Assembly: GCA_037976565.1 (NCBI GenBank)
Contig: CP137674.1
Span: forward strand, 6,429,789 to 6,493,788
DNA: 64,000 bases
Direction: 5' to 3'
Origin: Mesocentrotus franciscanus
Lineage: Eukaryota > Echinodermata > Echinoidea > Camarodonta > Strongylocentrotidae
Shown here: positions 1 through 11,795 of the stretch, piece by piece
Layout of the letters: every line of letters starts with the position of its first letter
Numbering within the stretch: position 1 is the stretch's first letter
Position numbers and translations under genes: made by a program
Notes under the pieces: model-generated
What the model was told of the DNA's origin: nothing
Database searches by the model: none
The model's input: the letters and a program-made list of their open reading frames with translations, nothing else

Positions 1-1485
1 TGAGTCAACGGATAGCCGCGTATAGCTGAAAAGAACTCAAGGTGAAGAAATAGTCCACCGTGTCACTGCATACAATTATATTGAGATGTATCTGCTTTTG
101 GAACATCTCTGTCAATCGATAGAAGGCTTTCCTTTTTTTCTTCTTCAAACCTACCTTTTAATAAAAATCAATTGCCGCCCTTGCTGTTCAATAAAAAGGC
201 CGCACCCTCGCGTAAAAGATGTTATAAGACTATATAACTCTGATGTAATGAGTTTGTTTACATGTATGATCATCATATACAGTTAACGATGCAATGGATA
301 GTTTTTAGCTGAGTTTAAAACATCGTTTCTTGCACTTGGGAAGCAGAAAATGATATAAGCATTATCCCACACAATGCTAACCATATATGCATTTGCCAGC
401 ACTACCCAGTAAACTCAAATAAATGGTGTATTTTGCTCTTGCTGTCAACGTGAAACAGTCCGATTTTGCTTGAGATGGTCACTATGGTTGCTATGGATTT
501 AATGTTAACATGTTGAGAACGATGTATATGTTGGATAGATGAAGGAAGGAGAAGGGGATGAATAGAAAGGAGAGAAGAGAGAAAAAGGGAGAGAGAGAAT
601 GGTGAGGGTTATAGTAGGCCTATTATAGTAGTCAAAGTTTGATTTATTTTTCCACTTTCTGCAATTCGTTCCTATATTCAGTTTCAGTTCCAGTTTAGTG
701 TATTTCATATTTTTCATTCACATTCATTACATGAATCAAATCAATCAAACAGTAAGAATTATTTTTAAAAAATGATAGGTGAAAAAATTCATACATGAAT
801 ATCAAGCCACGGAAGTAATAAAACAGTCAAAATAACATAAGCACAATTGCGTGGTATTTAAACTGAAATTAGACATTATACAAATTATACATTTGTAGTG
901 AAATATGGGGGAATCTCGTAAAAAGCTTAGCTTTTAAATGGTAGATTTCCTTGTATAAAATTAATTAGAGCAATCTATATTAAGCATGTAGATTATGTTC
1001 AATAAAAGTTAAAAGAAAAAACGAGAGAGGCGAAAAAAAGACAAAGGACTGATAGCAAGAAAAAGCAATGTGTATCAGGAGCCGTGGGATGAATTACGTA
1101 AGTGTTTAAGAGGAATTGTACATTTTTAATTTGCGTTTAAAGGTTCAGTATATAGATTGCAATATGATGACAGTAACACGAAGCGGAAAATGAACAGCGA
1201 TTCGAAGTATCAAAAAGTAAAACTAAATGTTATGTTCTTCGTCCCTCGGCCAGCAAAATGAAACTAATACTAATAATAAAAATGGAGGCTACGGTGAAAT
1301 ACAACAGCCCAATATACCACCTACCACCTACATAAGCTACTAACACTTGTTAATTGATTGTAACACCTGTGAAGTCAAGAGAGGTGTAACTTTTCCCCCC
1401 TTTGATGTGTCTTGACAACCGCAACTACACCAGGTGTATTTAGAATAGGAGACGAAATAACAAAGAAGTCAACTCTTATTCATAC
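1..1485. other. AT-rich intergenic sequence
   Basis: No gene, splice-supported exon or inverted-repeat element was recognised here. The short open frames have no coding character and no recognisable motif. Confidence 0.5.
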
Positions 1486-1541
1486 TTGGACCAAAGTTAT
1501 ATTTCGTTTATTTTGTTTATTTGTTTAACTTTGTTTGTTTG

Positions 1542-1745
1542 TATTCTTTTTCTTCTTCTACTACTTCTTCTTCTTTTCCTCCTCCTTCTTCTTTTTCTTC
1601 TTCTTCCCCTTTTCTTCTTTTCCTTCTTCTCCCTCTTCTTCTTCTTCTTTTCCTTCTTCTTCTTCTTCTTCTTCTTCTTCTTCTTCTTCTTCTTCTTCTT
1701 CTTCTTCTTCTTCTTCTTCTTCTCCGTCTTCTTCTTTTTCACATT
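1542..1745. repeat. (CTT)n microsatellite
   Basis: A pure to slightly interrupted CTT/TTC tract of about 200 bases. It produces artificial poly-Ser, poly-Leu, poly-Phe, poly-Lys and poly-Glu open frames on both strands. These are not genes. Confidence 0.95.
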
Positions 1746-2124
1746 CGATAAAAACTAACGCATTTCTACTCCACATTATTAAAGACAAATACATATCAAA
1801 ACCACCCCATACTCACAAAAACAAAAACGGGTGTCTTGCCCGATGTGACACAAAGACACTGCTAAATCCTTTGGGGAAAATTATGGGTAATCGAGAGAGA
1901 AAGAACAACACTGTCGGAATGTTACATAATACACAGAGGTCTCAAATTGATTTGTGTTAATCGATTTGATTTGATCACAGCCCTGTCGTCTGTCCCTGGA
2001 AACAATGATAAAATAAGAAGTCTGAGAAACAAGATGAGAGAAGACAACAAGTAACGAAGGAAAGTGAACTATTATGCGTTGAAGCATTAAGGAAGAAGAT
2101 ATGGCGAATGGACAACATTATTAA

Positions 2125-3048
2125 AGGCATTGTTTAAAGGTACTATGTCCCATTTGCAGGCCAAAAAAATGAAAAGGTTCAATTCCAACGGCATTTGAAA
2201 GACAATACTAATTTAGAACTTCCCTAAAAAAAAAGGGGGGGGGGCTTGAAAATGTCTTTTAAGTGGGAAAATAACGACTATTAGTTGTCGAATCGACTTA
2301 TAAGCTATAGAGCCAGTAAGTAATAGTCTGATTTTTCAGACCATTGTACCGATGGTCGTACGTTTTATGCTGCGCAAAGATTTAATCAGTTTAATTTTGG
2401 CCATTACAAGAAGTGGGTTATTGATAGAGACAAATGCTCATGTACCCTTTACAGCTCATTTTATGTATGTTATTACCAAAGATGAAAAGCCAGTCAGTCA
2501 CTCAATAGTGTCTGGCAGTGAAGTCTAGCAAGTAAACGGGTTTCCTTGCATAATTTGAATATTAGGACACTGCTAACGTTTAAATTTCACAGATAGGACA
2601 TACATGACATATTCATAATTCCTGCAAAGTTCTACAGAATTCGATGTTGGCTGCAAAAGGGACATAGTAACTTTAACAGTGTTTCCAGTTTTACAAATCT
2701 GAGATGCATGGCCTGACGTGTTATCAGTGTCTGTGATATGGTGTAATATTGAAGCCCTAAAAAATTGCGCTTCAAAATGATCATGAAGTGCCTCAAAAAA
2801 GTAAAAATCTTTGAATGACCGGGTTTATCATACTCATTTTTCCCAATAGACTGTCGAGTTATAAAAACCGTTGGGAAAACGTTTTTGAAATTTCAAATTC
2901 CAATCATAAATATCTTGATAATCAGACGGGCGATCGGCTTGTAAACGTCATATGATTCCTGACTGACTTAAAGGTTTATAATTATGATAGCAACACGAGC
3001 TAAATCCAGGATTTTGTTTAGAATCTGATCCAAAGATACCCTATCCCT
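2125..3048 (+). mobile_element. TTAA-flanked element, family A copy 1, split by a nested element
   Basis: Begins AGGCATTGTTTAA directly after TTAA (2121-2124) and ends directly before TTAA (3049-3052). The right part, from the GAGATGCATGG stretch near 2701 onward, matches copies at 17157-17533 (opposite orientation) and 58726-59101. Without the 535-bp nested insertion and its duplicated TTAA it would be about 385 bp, close to the other two copies. There is no coding capacity, so it looks like a non-autonomous DNA transposon. A piggyBac-type mechanism is inferred from TTAA only. Confidence 0.75.
2138..2672 (+). mobile_element. TTAA-flanked element, family B, nested in family A
   Basis: Terminal inverted repeats: the left end reads AGGTACTATGTCCCATTTGC and the reverse complement of the right end reads AGTTACTATGTCCCTTTTGC. 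TTAA flanks both ends (2134-2137 and 2673-2676). The two intact family A copies show the uninterrupted site GTTTAACA, so the insertion and its TTAA duplication can be seen directly. There is no open frame of note. Confidence 0.8.
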
Positions 3049-3271
3049 TTAATAGTTATTTGACAGTTCTTGAAGTAATCGTTTAAATGTCGTTTGCGGC
3101 AGTGCAAAATAAGACAATAAATGTTTGGTTCATATTCGGATTGCAATACTTCTTTGTACGCTACATGACACGAAAACCTTCAATGTCCGAAAATGTTCAA
3201 GCCCCCTATCCCCCAAACAAAACACAATTTTAAAGTGCCCCCCCCCCCTTCACCCCTCTCCGGGAAGTAAC

Positions 3272-3486
3272 TACACTCTAAAACTTAAATGTTAAATCAC
3301 CATTTAAAAGGGCCGAGGAGTGACCACTCTCTCAAAATGGTAGATTAACACTCTGAACATGCTGGATCCAACACTTTAAAGGTTGAATCCAGCATGTTAA
3401 AAGTATCAATCTGACATTTTGAAAGAGTGGTCACTCCTCGGGGGCCCTTTTAAATGGTGATTTAACATATCAGTTTTTAGAGTGTA
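3272..3486. mobile_element. Foldback (MITE-like) element with TACACTCTAAAA ends
   Basis: The two halves are long inverted repeats: the left end TACACTCTAAAAC mirrors the right GTTTTTAGAGTGTA, and the AGGAGTGACCACTCT arm mirrors AGAGTGGTCACTCCT. An inner pair around CATGCTGGAT/ATCCAGCATG continues the fold. No clear target duplication was seen. Confidence 0.7.
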
Positions 3487-3617
3487 GGCTCATGGTCTGG
3501 TCCAACCCCGCTATATAATTTGTAGGTCCATAAGTCCTACTAAAAGCTACTTTCTACAAAAACATTATTGTAGTATAAACAATTACTAGTTTCTGAAATA
3601 GCAAACTTAGTCCTTAA

Positions 3618-4015
3618 AGATAAAGACCAGTTCTGGTCATGCGATTGCATTGTGAAAGAAACGTTGTGGAATCGATCAGAAAAGGTTGATCATCTAGCAT
3701 ATAAGTATTGGTGTGTACTGCAAGGTTCTGGAATCATCAAAATGATAAGAAATTTGGCCCAGTCTTGGTAAAGTTACAAGCACTGTACACAGAAAGATGT
3801 ATATGGGACTACGCGACCACGTGCGCGATATCTATTTGGTCCCAATAGATATAATAATTTACCAAATATATTAATTAGTAGGCGGTTTCCCGACTTTCCC
3901 GGCAAAATTTGTAACATCACGTATTAGTCAAAACATATTCTTTCACATGATTGGTAATGAGAGCTTCCATTTCATTTTTTTGAGAGAGGGGCGTTTCCAA
4001 AACTGGTCTTTACCT
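3618..4015 (-). mobile_element. TTAA-flanked element, family C copy 1
   Basis: Left end AGATAAAGACCAGTTCTGG and right end CCAAAACTGGTCTTTACCT are near-perfect inverted repeats of 19 bases. TTAA sits on both sides (3614-3617, 4016-4019). The body matches, in reverse, the copies at 30923-31311 and 51961-52342, including the stretch around TTTCTTATCATTTTGA. It has no coding capacity. Confidence 0.85.
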
Positions 4016-4375
4016 TTAAACAACTGTGATAATGGGCCTGCTTGGTCTACTTAATATCTCAGTGCTGTAGCCTGGATAAGATCAGTCGAGGGCAGGGAGG
4101 TGGGGCAAGATTTCCCACAAGGAGGACAAATTACGACAGGATTATATGTGTGTTATGTTTTCCTTCTTTTTTTCATCACCATAGGAGCGGGGGATGTCTC
4201 TATATAATTATCAAAGATAAAAGTGAAAATACACTTTTTAAAAAGACAAATATTCGGGGTCATGTGTCGCCCCCCCCCCCCTCCCCGCAGCTACGCCACA
4301 GCCGTGGGGTGTCCCCAATCATATATTTCCCGTTGTTATTAGCATTTTGTTTATTGCTTATTTATTTTTTTCATA

Positions 4376-4546
4376 AATAGCGACACTCATTCCGTATTAT
4401 GAATAGCGACCCTCATTTCGTATTATGAATAGCGACCCTCATTTCGTATTATGAATAGCTACCCTCATTCCGTATTATGAATAGCCAAGTGATCCTCATT
4501 TCGTATTATGTATAGCGACCCTCTTCTCCTATTACGATTAGCGATC
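4376..4546. repeat. 26-bp tandem repeat, about 6 units
   Basis: A unit of the form AATAGCGACCCTCATTTCGT plus ATTATG is repeated about six times with a few substitutions and one 5-bp expansion. Confidence 0.85.
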
Positions 4547-4629
4547 CTGTGGACGTAAAATGCCAGATCGATATTAAAATGATCATTTATTGTAACGTGG
4601 TTGCTAATGTTCATCCCACGGACCAATGT

Positions 4630-4810
4630 TTGATGGGAAGGTGCTCAGTCGACGTGAGTGCGCTATGGCATTGGGTTCATATATCGGCTTCCACCGGCTT
4701 TTGGGCGAGAAAATAGGGGTACTTGAGCCAGGAAGCCACGTACCCCCCCCCCGCACACGCACACACACACACCCTTCTCTATCAGTCTCTCTCCCCCCCC
4801 TCTCTTTCTT

Positions 4811-4852
<42 letters not shown>

Positions 4853-4856
4853 CAGG
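4630..4856. repeat. Short interspersed module ending in CA and CT microsatellites
   Basis: The stretch containing CTATGGCATTGG and CGGCTTTTGGGC is shared with 5946-6055. Both copies run directly into a CT microsatellite (about 4800-4853 here, with a CA tract before it). The repeated open frames are low-complexity artefacts. Confidence 0.7.
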
Positions 4857-4989
4857 GACTCGATAATATGGAAATGGGTATCATTTCACAGGAAGGACTT
4901 AAACTCCAACCTTAATCTCTCCTTGATCTCTTTATACTCTGGCCAGCGTTTCCGAATCAGCGAATGTTGTTTTCAAAAACACAGTCCCA

Positions 4990-5940
4990 CCTAATCGATA
5001 ACGATAACCATAGATACATGATTAAAGTAGACCCTATGTGTTATAATTACCTTTTTTTAAATCATGTTAGGAAATATCAGCGCAAAATAGGTTTATTATC
5101 TTCTAAATGTATGAAGGAGAAACTTTAATTTCCTTCTATAATTTTTCTTTCTTAAGTTCTGGGTGTGTTTCGTATATGGGCAATCAGGGAAAATAGTTAA
5201 AAACTCACACTAATTATATCTTGGAAAGAATAGTTTACTATGCGTTTTGCTTTTGTTAGTTATCTTGATATAAAGTTTTTGATCATTCTTCAAAGCTTTT
5301 CAATTATAATTACATGTAATATCTTTAATCAATGAAAGATGTTATAGTTATCACTATTCGTTAGTTGGGACTAGAGCTCAAAAGGGGTTTCTCTCAAGTT
5401 TACCCTCTGAAAAATTGGCAAATATCCAGATCAATCGAGAGTCGATCTTTTGGGTGTTAGAAAGGGGGTTTCCCAAAATCATGATAAACACTGGATAGGA
5501 AATTATTTGTCCATACACCTCCTTCCGATAAAGATGAAACAAAACACAAATCTATTATTCATTCTCACTATTGTCAAGCAATGTCTTGATGTCGACATTT
5601 TTTCCTCTCTCTCTCTTCCTTTGTGGTAATGATTGAAGGTCGGGACCTTCTATTAAAGCTGTCGTATACTTTTGCTGTGCACGCAAATGTCACTAAAATT
5701 CTAAAAAATATCATTAACTTTTAGTTGATGAAATAAAAATGAATACCGCTAGAGATATACAAACTGACTACCCTCTGCCCTAACGTAGGGTGATATTTGT
5801 CAGACTATGGTAGTTTCGTCTATTACGCCTGTCCCCAACATGGGTGGAGAGAAACAATTTAGATAAAATGCATTGCTTTGAAGGTTACGCAACCCTCAAC
5901 GACAACGTAACTCCATTTCATCGCTTGACTTATTTCTGAA
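4990..5940. other. AT-rich intergenic sequence
   Basis: I see no gene, tandem repeat or terminal inverted repeat here. Confidence 0.4.
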
Positions 5941-5945
5941 GTGGG

Positions 5946-6082
5946 GTGCTCAACATGAGTGCCCTATGGCATTGGATCCATGCAAGGGCTTCAAACGGCT
6001 TTTGGGCAAGACAATTGGGGGTATTTGAGCCATGGAGCCATCCCCTTCCCCATTTCTCTCTCTCTCTCTCTCTCTCTCTCTG
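5946..6082. repeat. Second copy of the microsatellite-associated module
   Basis: Matches 4630-4750 through CTATGGCATTGG, GGCTTTTGGGC and the following TTGAGCCA. It is again followed by a (CT)n tract at about 6056-6082. A truncated hAT-like element starts next to it. Confidence 0.65.
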
Positions 6083-6090
6083 CTCACTAC

Positions 6091-6283
6091 CCCTGGCGCC
6101 CAAGGGGTGGCGGTGGATAAAAAATTACCCTTCCCGGAGAGAATTTTTTTCGGGTGCCAAATTTTTTTTTGTTGCTCACTACCCCCACTGAGCGAAAAAT
6201 CGACCGGCACGATTTTCAAATTTTCGTACGAAGTGGGCCCCTTTTTAGGCCCCCTCCCTTGCCGCCGGCTGGATCCGCCCCTG
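6091..6283 (-). mobile_element. Truncated hAT-like MITE (same family as 56764-57043)
   Basis: Matches the reverse complement of the complete element at 56764-57043, including GAGCGAAAAATCGACCGGCA and the terminal CTGGATCCGCCCCTG. The other end is missing: homology starts at CCCCTGGCGCCCAAGGGG, next to the CT microsatellite. Confidence 0.75.
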
Positions 6284-6504
6284 ATCTATGGGACACAGCT
6301 AGGTGGAAGTATTCTTCTCAAGAGGGACCACAAAAGGTAATCGTGAAGCACAACCATGATTTTGGCAGTGATTTATTCTAAAATGCACAAAGTTAGACGA
6401 CTGCACGTGTAAAATATCTGTGGATATTTGGGGTCATTTGTATCATGTGCTATATAACTACGAACTGGTCTATCACCATGCACCACACACACAAATGTAT
6501 GTGA

Positions 6505-6720
6505 ATGGAGGTGACAGACAAGATGAAATGCTGTTCTTCCTGCAAGGCCCTGCAATTATTAGTACCCCAGCAGTTGCCAGGTACCCATTTACACCTGGAT
6601 GGAGAGCGTCAAATGTGGCTTAGTGTCTTTCCAAAGGACGGTTAGTGCCGGGCTGGGATTCGAACCCACAACCCTTGGGAGTCAAGTGAAGGAACCACTA
6701 GCTATACCACAACACGTCCA
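6505..6720 (-). mobile_element. tRNA-derived SINE (partial)
   Basis: On the minus strand a tRNA-like head contains a B box (GGTTCGAATCC) and an A-box-like GTGGTATAGCTAGTGG. It is followed by a body with GGTGTAAATGGGTACCTGGC that is shared with the plus-strand element at 17640-18010. A tRNA gene is unlikely because the acceptor stem does not pair. Confidence 0.65.
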
Positions 6721-7870
6721 CTAGTCCAGAATCTGGCCGATTTAATTTTGATCTCCACCACACCAACGCAATGCGACCTCCCCCTACTTATTCGCTGCCA
6801 GCCGAAGGTGGCGTGATCCTTATATTAGGACGCCCGGCGAAAAAATCTAGGCTGGGCCATAGAGCTGGTGAGTGTACGAGTTCCTTGATATAACGCCATC
6901 TTCGGCGTCTTGAATCAAGTGTAGGGAATATAAAGAACCGGCCAGTTACGTCGACATGAATTAGGTCCATGTTTAGATACAGGGTTTGTTTACACATGTA
7001 TTAGATTTGAGTTGCGTGACCTCGTAAGCAATGCATTTCGTACATAGTTTCTCTCCACCATGATGTAAATTCCGCGTTTCTTTTTGATTGTCACACACAC
7101 ATCATAAATCTCTCTCATCTTTCTTTCATCTATTCAATCTATACTAGAACCCCAAAAGATATCCAAGAATATATCATCTGTTTGGATCGAGCCAGAATGG
7201 GGCTGATTCATATACTTTAAAGGGAGATGGTGGTCAGTTTCCATATATATTAACCATGGTATCATAGTATAACCATGGTATCAAACAAAGAAATTCATTG
7301 TTTGATGACCCTATGTTTATCATTGTTTGATACCATGGTTACCATGGTGGATGGTAATATGACAAAAAAATCCATGGTTACCATGGTTCTTTTTTGATGG
7401 AGAGTCTTTGGGTTAGGGAAATGTAAAATAATGGCATTACATATGGCCTGTTGGTCATAAAATTGAATGCCAATCCTGGTGATTGACAACACTTGTTACT
7501 GGGTGAACACCCGAATAGTGTCATTTCCCAATGAAAGCCCACTTCTATGTGTCTTCAATACGGAGCTAAACGGGCTTCTGGCTTTGAACAGACAAATTTC
7601 TGAACATTCAAAAAAACAACCATGGGCACACAAAAATGTATTATACACATTTACGTTTATTTTTTTCAATTTTGAAAATAAATTATCACATGGCAAGTTG
7701 AAACTGAATCAAAAGAAGACTTGAGTTGCACAATGATTGAATCATATGAAGCAAGTAATAAAAGAATAAAAGAAGTTTGACTTATGATTAACGTAATGTA
7801 TAAACATTTCTTTTCATGCTCATAAGTGCTGTGAATAGTACACAAATGTAAACATAAATAATGGCAAGGA
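6721..7870. other. Intergenic sequence with a CCATGG-rich hairpin
   Basis: No gene was seen. The one structured part is a perfect 18-bp inverted repeat, AACCATGGTATCAAACAA (7271-7288) against 7323-7340, in a cluster of CCATGG palindromes running to about 7386. Confidence 0.6.
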
Positions 7871-7873
7871 CCT

Positions 7874-7932
7874 ATGGGGCGTTGCAAGAAAGTTGCAATC
7901 GATTGCAACTCAACTTTCTTGCAACACCCCAC
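7874..7932. mobile_element. Short foldback element with TGGGGCGTTGCAAGAAAGTT ends
   Basis: A nearly perfect 58-bp palindrome: TGGGGCGTTGCAAGAAAGTT on the left mirrors AACTTTCTTGCAACACCCCA on the right. It shares its ends with the element at 8045-8166. Confidence 0.7.
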
Positions 7933-8044
7933 TAGTCTCCTAAATTTCCTAGGATTTTGTTAGGATTAAAGTTTTAACAACTAAAATAAATTAACTAGAT
8001 CTAGCTTTTATTCTCTCCCCCCCCCCACCCCTCTCTCTCTCTTA

Positions 8045-8166
8045 CTAATGGGGCGTTGCGAAAAAGTGGGGCTGCGATCAATTGCAAATTTGCAATTAAT
8101 CGCAAGACTTACAATTGCTTTTGGGGATTTGCAATTGATAGCAACTTTCTTGCAACGCCCCATTAG
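8045..8166. mobile_element. Foldback element, same end family as 7874-7932
   Basis: Starts CTAATGGGGCGTTGC and ends GCAACGCCCCATTAG, with a further internal inverted repeat of TTGCAATTGAT type. The flanking TAAT/ATTA continues the symmetry. Confidence 0.7.
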
Positions 8167-8190
8167 ACTGCATATTCAAAGGTGGGATGA

Positions 8191-8290
8191 ATCTTTCAAT
8201 AACACTTCTTGTTATACCAAACCATTGCTTGCCCTTTTTTTTTTTACCATGGGCAACACGAAATGCATGTATATACCTTTTTGTACCAAT
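8191..8290 (+). repeat. 100-bp sequence directly repeated at 9862-9959
   Basis: Begins ATCTTTCAATAACACTTCTT and contains TACCATGGGCAACAC. The second copy, about 1.67 kb downstream in the same orientation, is roughly 90 percent identical by eye. The interval between them holds the half-site-rich repeat at 8915-9700. Confidence 0.7.
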
Positions 8291-8914
8291 TCTATCTTTG
8301 AAACAAGTGAAACGCTCTCGGCGGTCTCGCCTGCATTACGCAATTCGGCATTACGCAATTCGATATGATGAAAAGTTGAGGTTGGGACATTATTTTTATA
8401 GGCGGGGTGGCCCATTTGCAGACCCCCGAAAATGAAATCCTCTGAATATAATAAGCATTTTGAAGTGAATATTGATTACGAATCATCAGAATAATTATTT
8501 ACTGTATCATAAGAATACAATATAATGAGATTTAGTGTATGGGTAAGACTACAAATGTTTCAATGCTTGTCAGTAATTTACAAATAAAGTTATCTAATAA
8601 ACTTTTTAAGAAAAGAGGATTTTTCAGCACTTTGTGTAAAAACAATTGGAAGGTAGAACCCATCTACATCACATCACGTCTCATTAGCATAATGAGAACA
8701 TTATTATGAGATATACTCCAATATATATTATCCAAACATCAATATTGTCACCTAGCTGTAACTGATCATGTACATACTAGGCCTGGGATCGAATACTAAA
8801 ATTACTATTAGAATATTCATGGGAAAGTACTCGAATGATTAGAATATTTACTTTCATGAAATATGAAAAAATAACAACAATTTATTTATTAATTCTCATA
8901 TTAAATTTTGATAA

Positions 8915-9700
8915 CATAATCCAAGTCTACTGACCTAAAATGACCTTTGACCTTGACTTTGTGACCTGGAATTTGTGTCACATGATTTGTGATACTTGAT
9001 AGCCCTTGGGTACAAGTTTCATGGAATTTGAACAAACACTTTTGAAATTATGCTAAAATTTCAAAATCTTGATGTTGATGCCACAACAAAGTCTAAGTTT
9101 CCAGACCTGAAATGACATTTGACCTTTACTTTGTCACCTAAAGACTAATAACATGATTGGTGATACTTGATAACCCTTATGTTCAAGTTACATGGAATAG
9201 GAATGTATACTTTCAAAATTATGATAACAATTAAAAAATCTTAGCCTGATGCCACAACATAGTTAAGTTTGTTGACCTGAAATGACCTTTGACCTTGACC
9301 TAGTGGGCTGAAATTCTACTCACATGATTGGGGATACTTGATAACCCTTTAGTCTAAGTTTCATTGAATAAGAACTTATACTTTCAAAATTATATTACAA
9401 ATTCAAAAACTTAACCTCAGGTTAAGTTTTTGATGATGATGCCACAACATAGTCTAAGTTTGTTGACCTGAAATGACCTTTGACCTTGACTTTGTGACCT
9501 GAAATTTTCCTCACATGATTGGGGATACTTGATAACCCTTTAGTCCAAGTTTCATTTAATAGGACCTTATACTTTCAAAATTATATTAACAATTCAAAAA
9601 CTTAACCTTAGGTTAAGTTTTGATGTTGACGCCGTCGCCGCCGTCACCGGAAAAGCGGCGCCTATGTCTCGCTTTTTGCTACGCAGGCGAGACAAAAATG
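8915..9700. repeat. Degenerate tandem repeat (about 170-190 bp unit) with TGACCTTTGACCTTGAC motifs
   Basis: Four diverged units, best marked by GATGCCACAACA (near 9078, 9249 and 9439) and by CTGAAATGACCTTTGACCTT. The array ends in a CG-rich tail with the inverted pair GTCTCGCTTTTTGC and GCAGGCGAGAC (about 9665-9692). It is related in style, and perhaps in origin, to the repeats at 14185-14660 and 48618-49796. Confidence 0.7.
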
Positions 9701-9959
9701 ATGCCTAGAGATATGTCGGTGGGAGCAGTGTCAAGAGCACCATTTTGTACCTACCAAGGTTGCAATTTCTGCCTCTTTCTTATTTTCATACTAACATCAA
9801 AACAAGTCTACACTAAACCCATGTCATACAGGACAACCACAATATAAGGCTTAATGAACACATCTTTCAATAACACTTCTTGTTATACAAAACCAATGAT
9901 TGTCCTTTTGTTACCATGGGCAACACCAAATGCATGTATGTACCTTTTTGTTCCAATTA

Positions 9960-10856
9960 TAAACTTTTGACAAGATGATCTACACACTTTCTAAGATGCA
10001 TGAGACTTGCCTTTATACTACTCAAAAGAAGTGCACATAACAATTTGTAAAACCAATAAAATACTTACCTTTTTTTTCCTTTTGGTTACACAAGACCAAG
10101 TATAAAAAGAAGCCTAAGCTTTTGCTTATACTACTCTGAGCGGACCAATTATACTCCTGAAATCTCCAGAAAAGGCAATTTTAAACTTTTTGGAGCATCT
10201 CACAAAAAATAGGCCGCAGATGTTAGTCTTTGAGTTATACAAAATAAAATTGTAAAAAAGAAAAGTCACATAATTAGAGCAAAATGTCTGTTTGCTCAGA
10301 AGCCCAATAATAAATTAGTATAAATCGGAGGGTTTTGTAATTATTCCATGATTAAATCATTCATGTGAACACCCATAATAATCACGATTCCCCTGATTTG
10401 TTTCTATTGCACTTTTATTTTGAAGGTTGTCTCCTGATGCTGTAGTAGCGCTCTTCTATGATCCCAATCACTCAATATTAATAGTAATAATCATACAATC
10501 AGACAATCAACCATTGACAGTTTGTTCCCTCGTTACATGAAACAGAAACTCTCATTATAATTACAGCGTTTGTTTTTTCAAACAATTTTTACGCTTTCCT
10601 GTTAATACACATGTCTGTACATGTTCATAAACTTGAAATGTCGAAAATGCATAGTTCAGATTAATGCATGTACAAATTAACTTACTTCTGCTTTAGACTG
10701 TAAACATTATACAGTGTGTCCTATCTACAAGTTCATGCATAATTTTACTGGTACATTTTTTGCAAAGTTTTGTAATGGAATAGCTCTTCCTTATCTTTGC
10801 TTACATCTCATATATAAGACAGTTAGAATAGAGTATCAAGTAAACATGTTTTTAAC
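9960..10856. other. Intergenic AT-rich sequence
   Basis: No gene, tandem repeat or inverted-repeat element was recognised. Confidence 0.4.
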
Positions 10857-10860
10857 TTAA

Positions 10861-11134
10861 GCCCCACTGTACTACTTGTAGCTACTTGCCTCCTATATAT
10901 AGAAAACAATGCCTAAGCAGTGTCTGGTGGTCCCCCATGATCCTCTTTTTCTTATGTTAATTTTTAAAGCCCCTCTGCACTAGTTTGGCCAGGAGGGATT
11001 AGAGGGATGAGTGTGATCACTGACAGGTGGTTATCTCATCAACTCAGCTCTCAATTAACATAAGAAAAAGAGGATCATGGGGGACCAACGGGTACCGCTT
11101 AGGCATTGTTAGCTACAAGTAGTGCAGTGGGGCT
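10861..11134. mobile_element. TTAA-flanked element, family G
   Basis: Left GCCCCACTGTACTACTTGTA mirrors right TACAAGTAGTGCAGTGGGGC. A second inner inverted pair includes CATGATCCTCTTTTTCTTAT against ATAAGAAAAAGAGGATCATG. TTAA flanks both ends (10857-10860, 11135-11138). It lies downstream of the REXO1 stop codon. Confidence 0.85.
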
Positions 11135-11795
11135 TTAAGACTTTAGACAAAGTATTATATGTAAAAAAATGTACTATACCAGCCTTCTCACTTTGGTTTC
11201 GTATATCTTACTAAAAAAAAAAACAGTCAGTGCATTTAATTCTTCCTGTTCAGGAGGACAAGAAATTGTTATCTTAGTCCAACTTACAAAAAATCATTTA
11301 GATTTGAATTCAAAGCGATGGGGTTGATTTGTCTACCACAGGAGGGGTTCGGAGAAGGTGCAATTAAAATATTTGCATATGTGCTGATACACTGTGAGCA
11401 TGTTCATTCAGATTTTCCACACCAAAGTACCATTGTCATAGAGTTGTTTCTTTGCAGCATTCTTGGAGGATATACATGTAGGTGGGTTTTTAGTTTCAGA
11501 TGTCGACTTCCCAGGGGAGAGCTTTTCACCAGACATAGTGACATATTACATATTCATAAAGGTGTTGAGGTGATGTTCTGTGACACTTATGCCACTGTGA
11601 ACAACTAAAGCTCGTTTTGTGAAACTCTATTATGCTACTTTGAACAAGCAAATCTCGTTTATACTCCAGGGAAGCTCCTCATGGTCACATCTTAGTAGCA
11701 TTTAACATACAGTGTAACTAGGTGCGGATACAGGCTGACAGAGTCCGCAGGTGCTCGGTTCCAGAAGACTACAGTCCAGAGAGGATTCATTGCTG
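11135..11795 (-). other. REXO1 3' untranslated and downstream sequence
   Basis: Sequence following the REXO1 stop. I could not place a canonical AATAAA with confidence; an ATTAAA variant on the minus strand lies near 11236. The small plus-strand open frame at 11318-11608 shows no recognisable domain. Confidence 0.4.

Noticed and set aside
1486..1960. Poly-Ser, poly-Phe, poly-Lys and poly-Glu open frames
   Set aside because: Produced by the CTT microsatellite in several frames.
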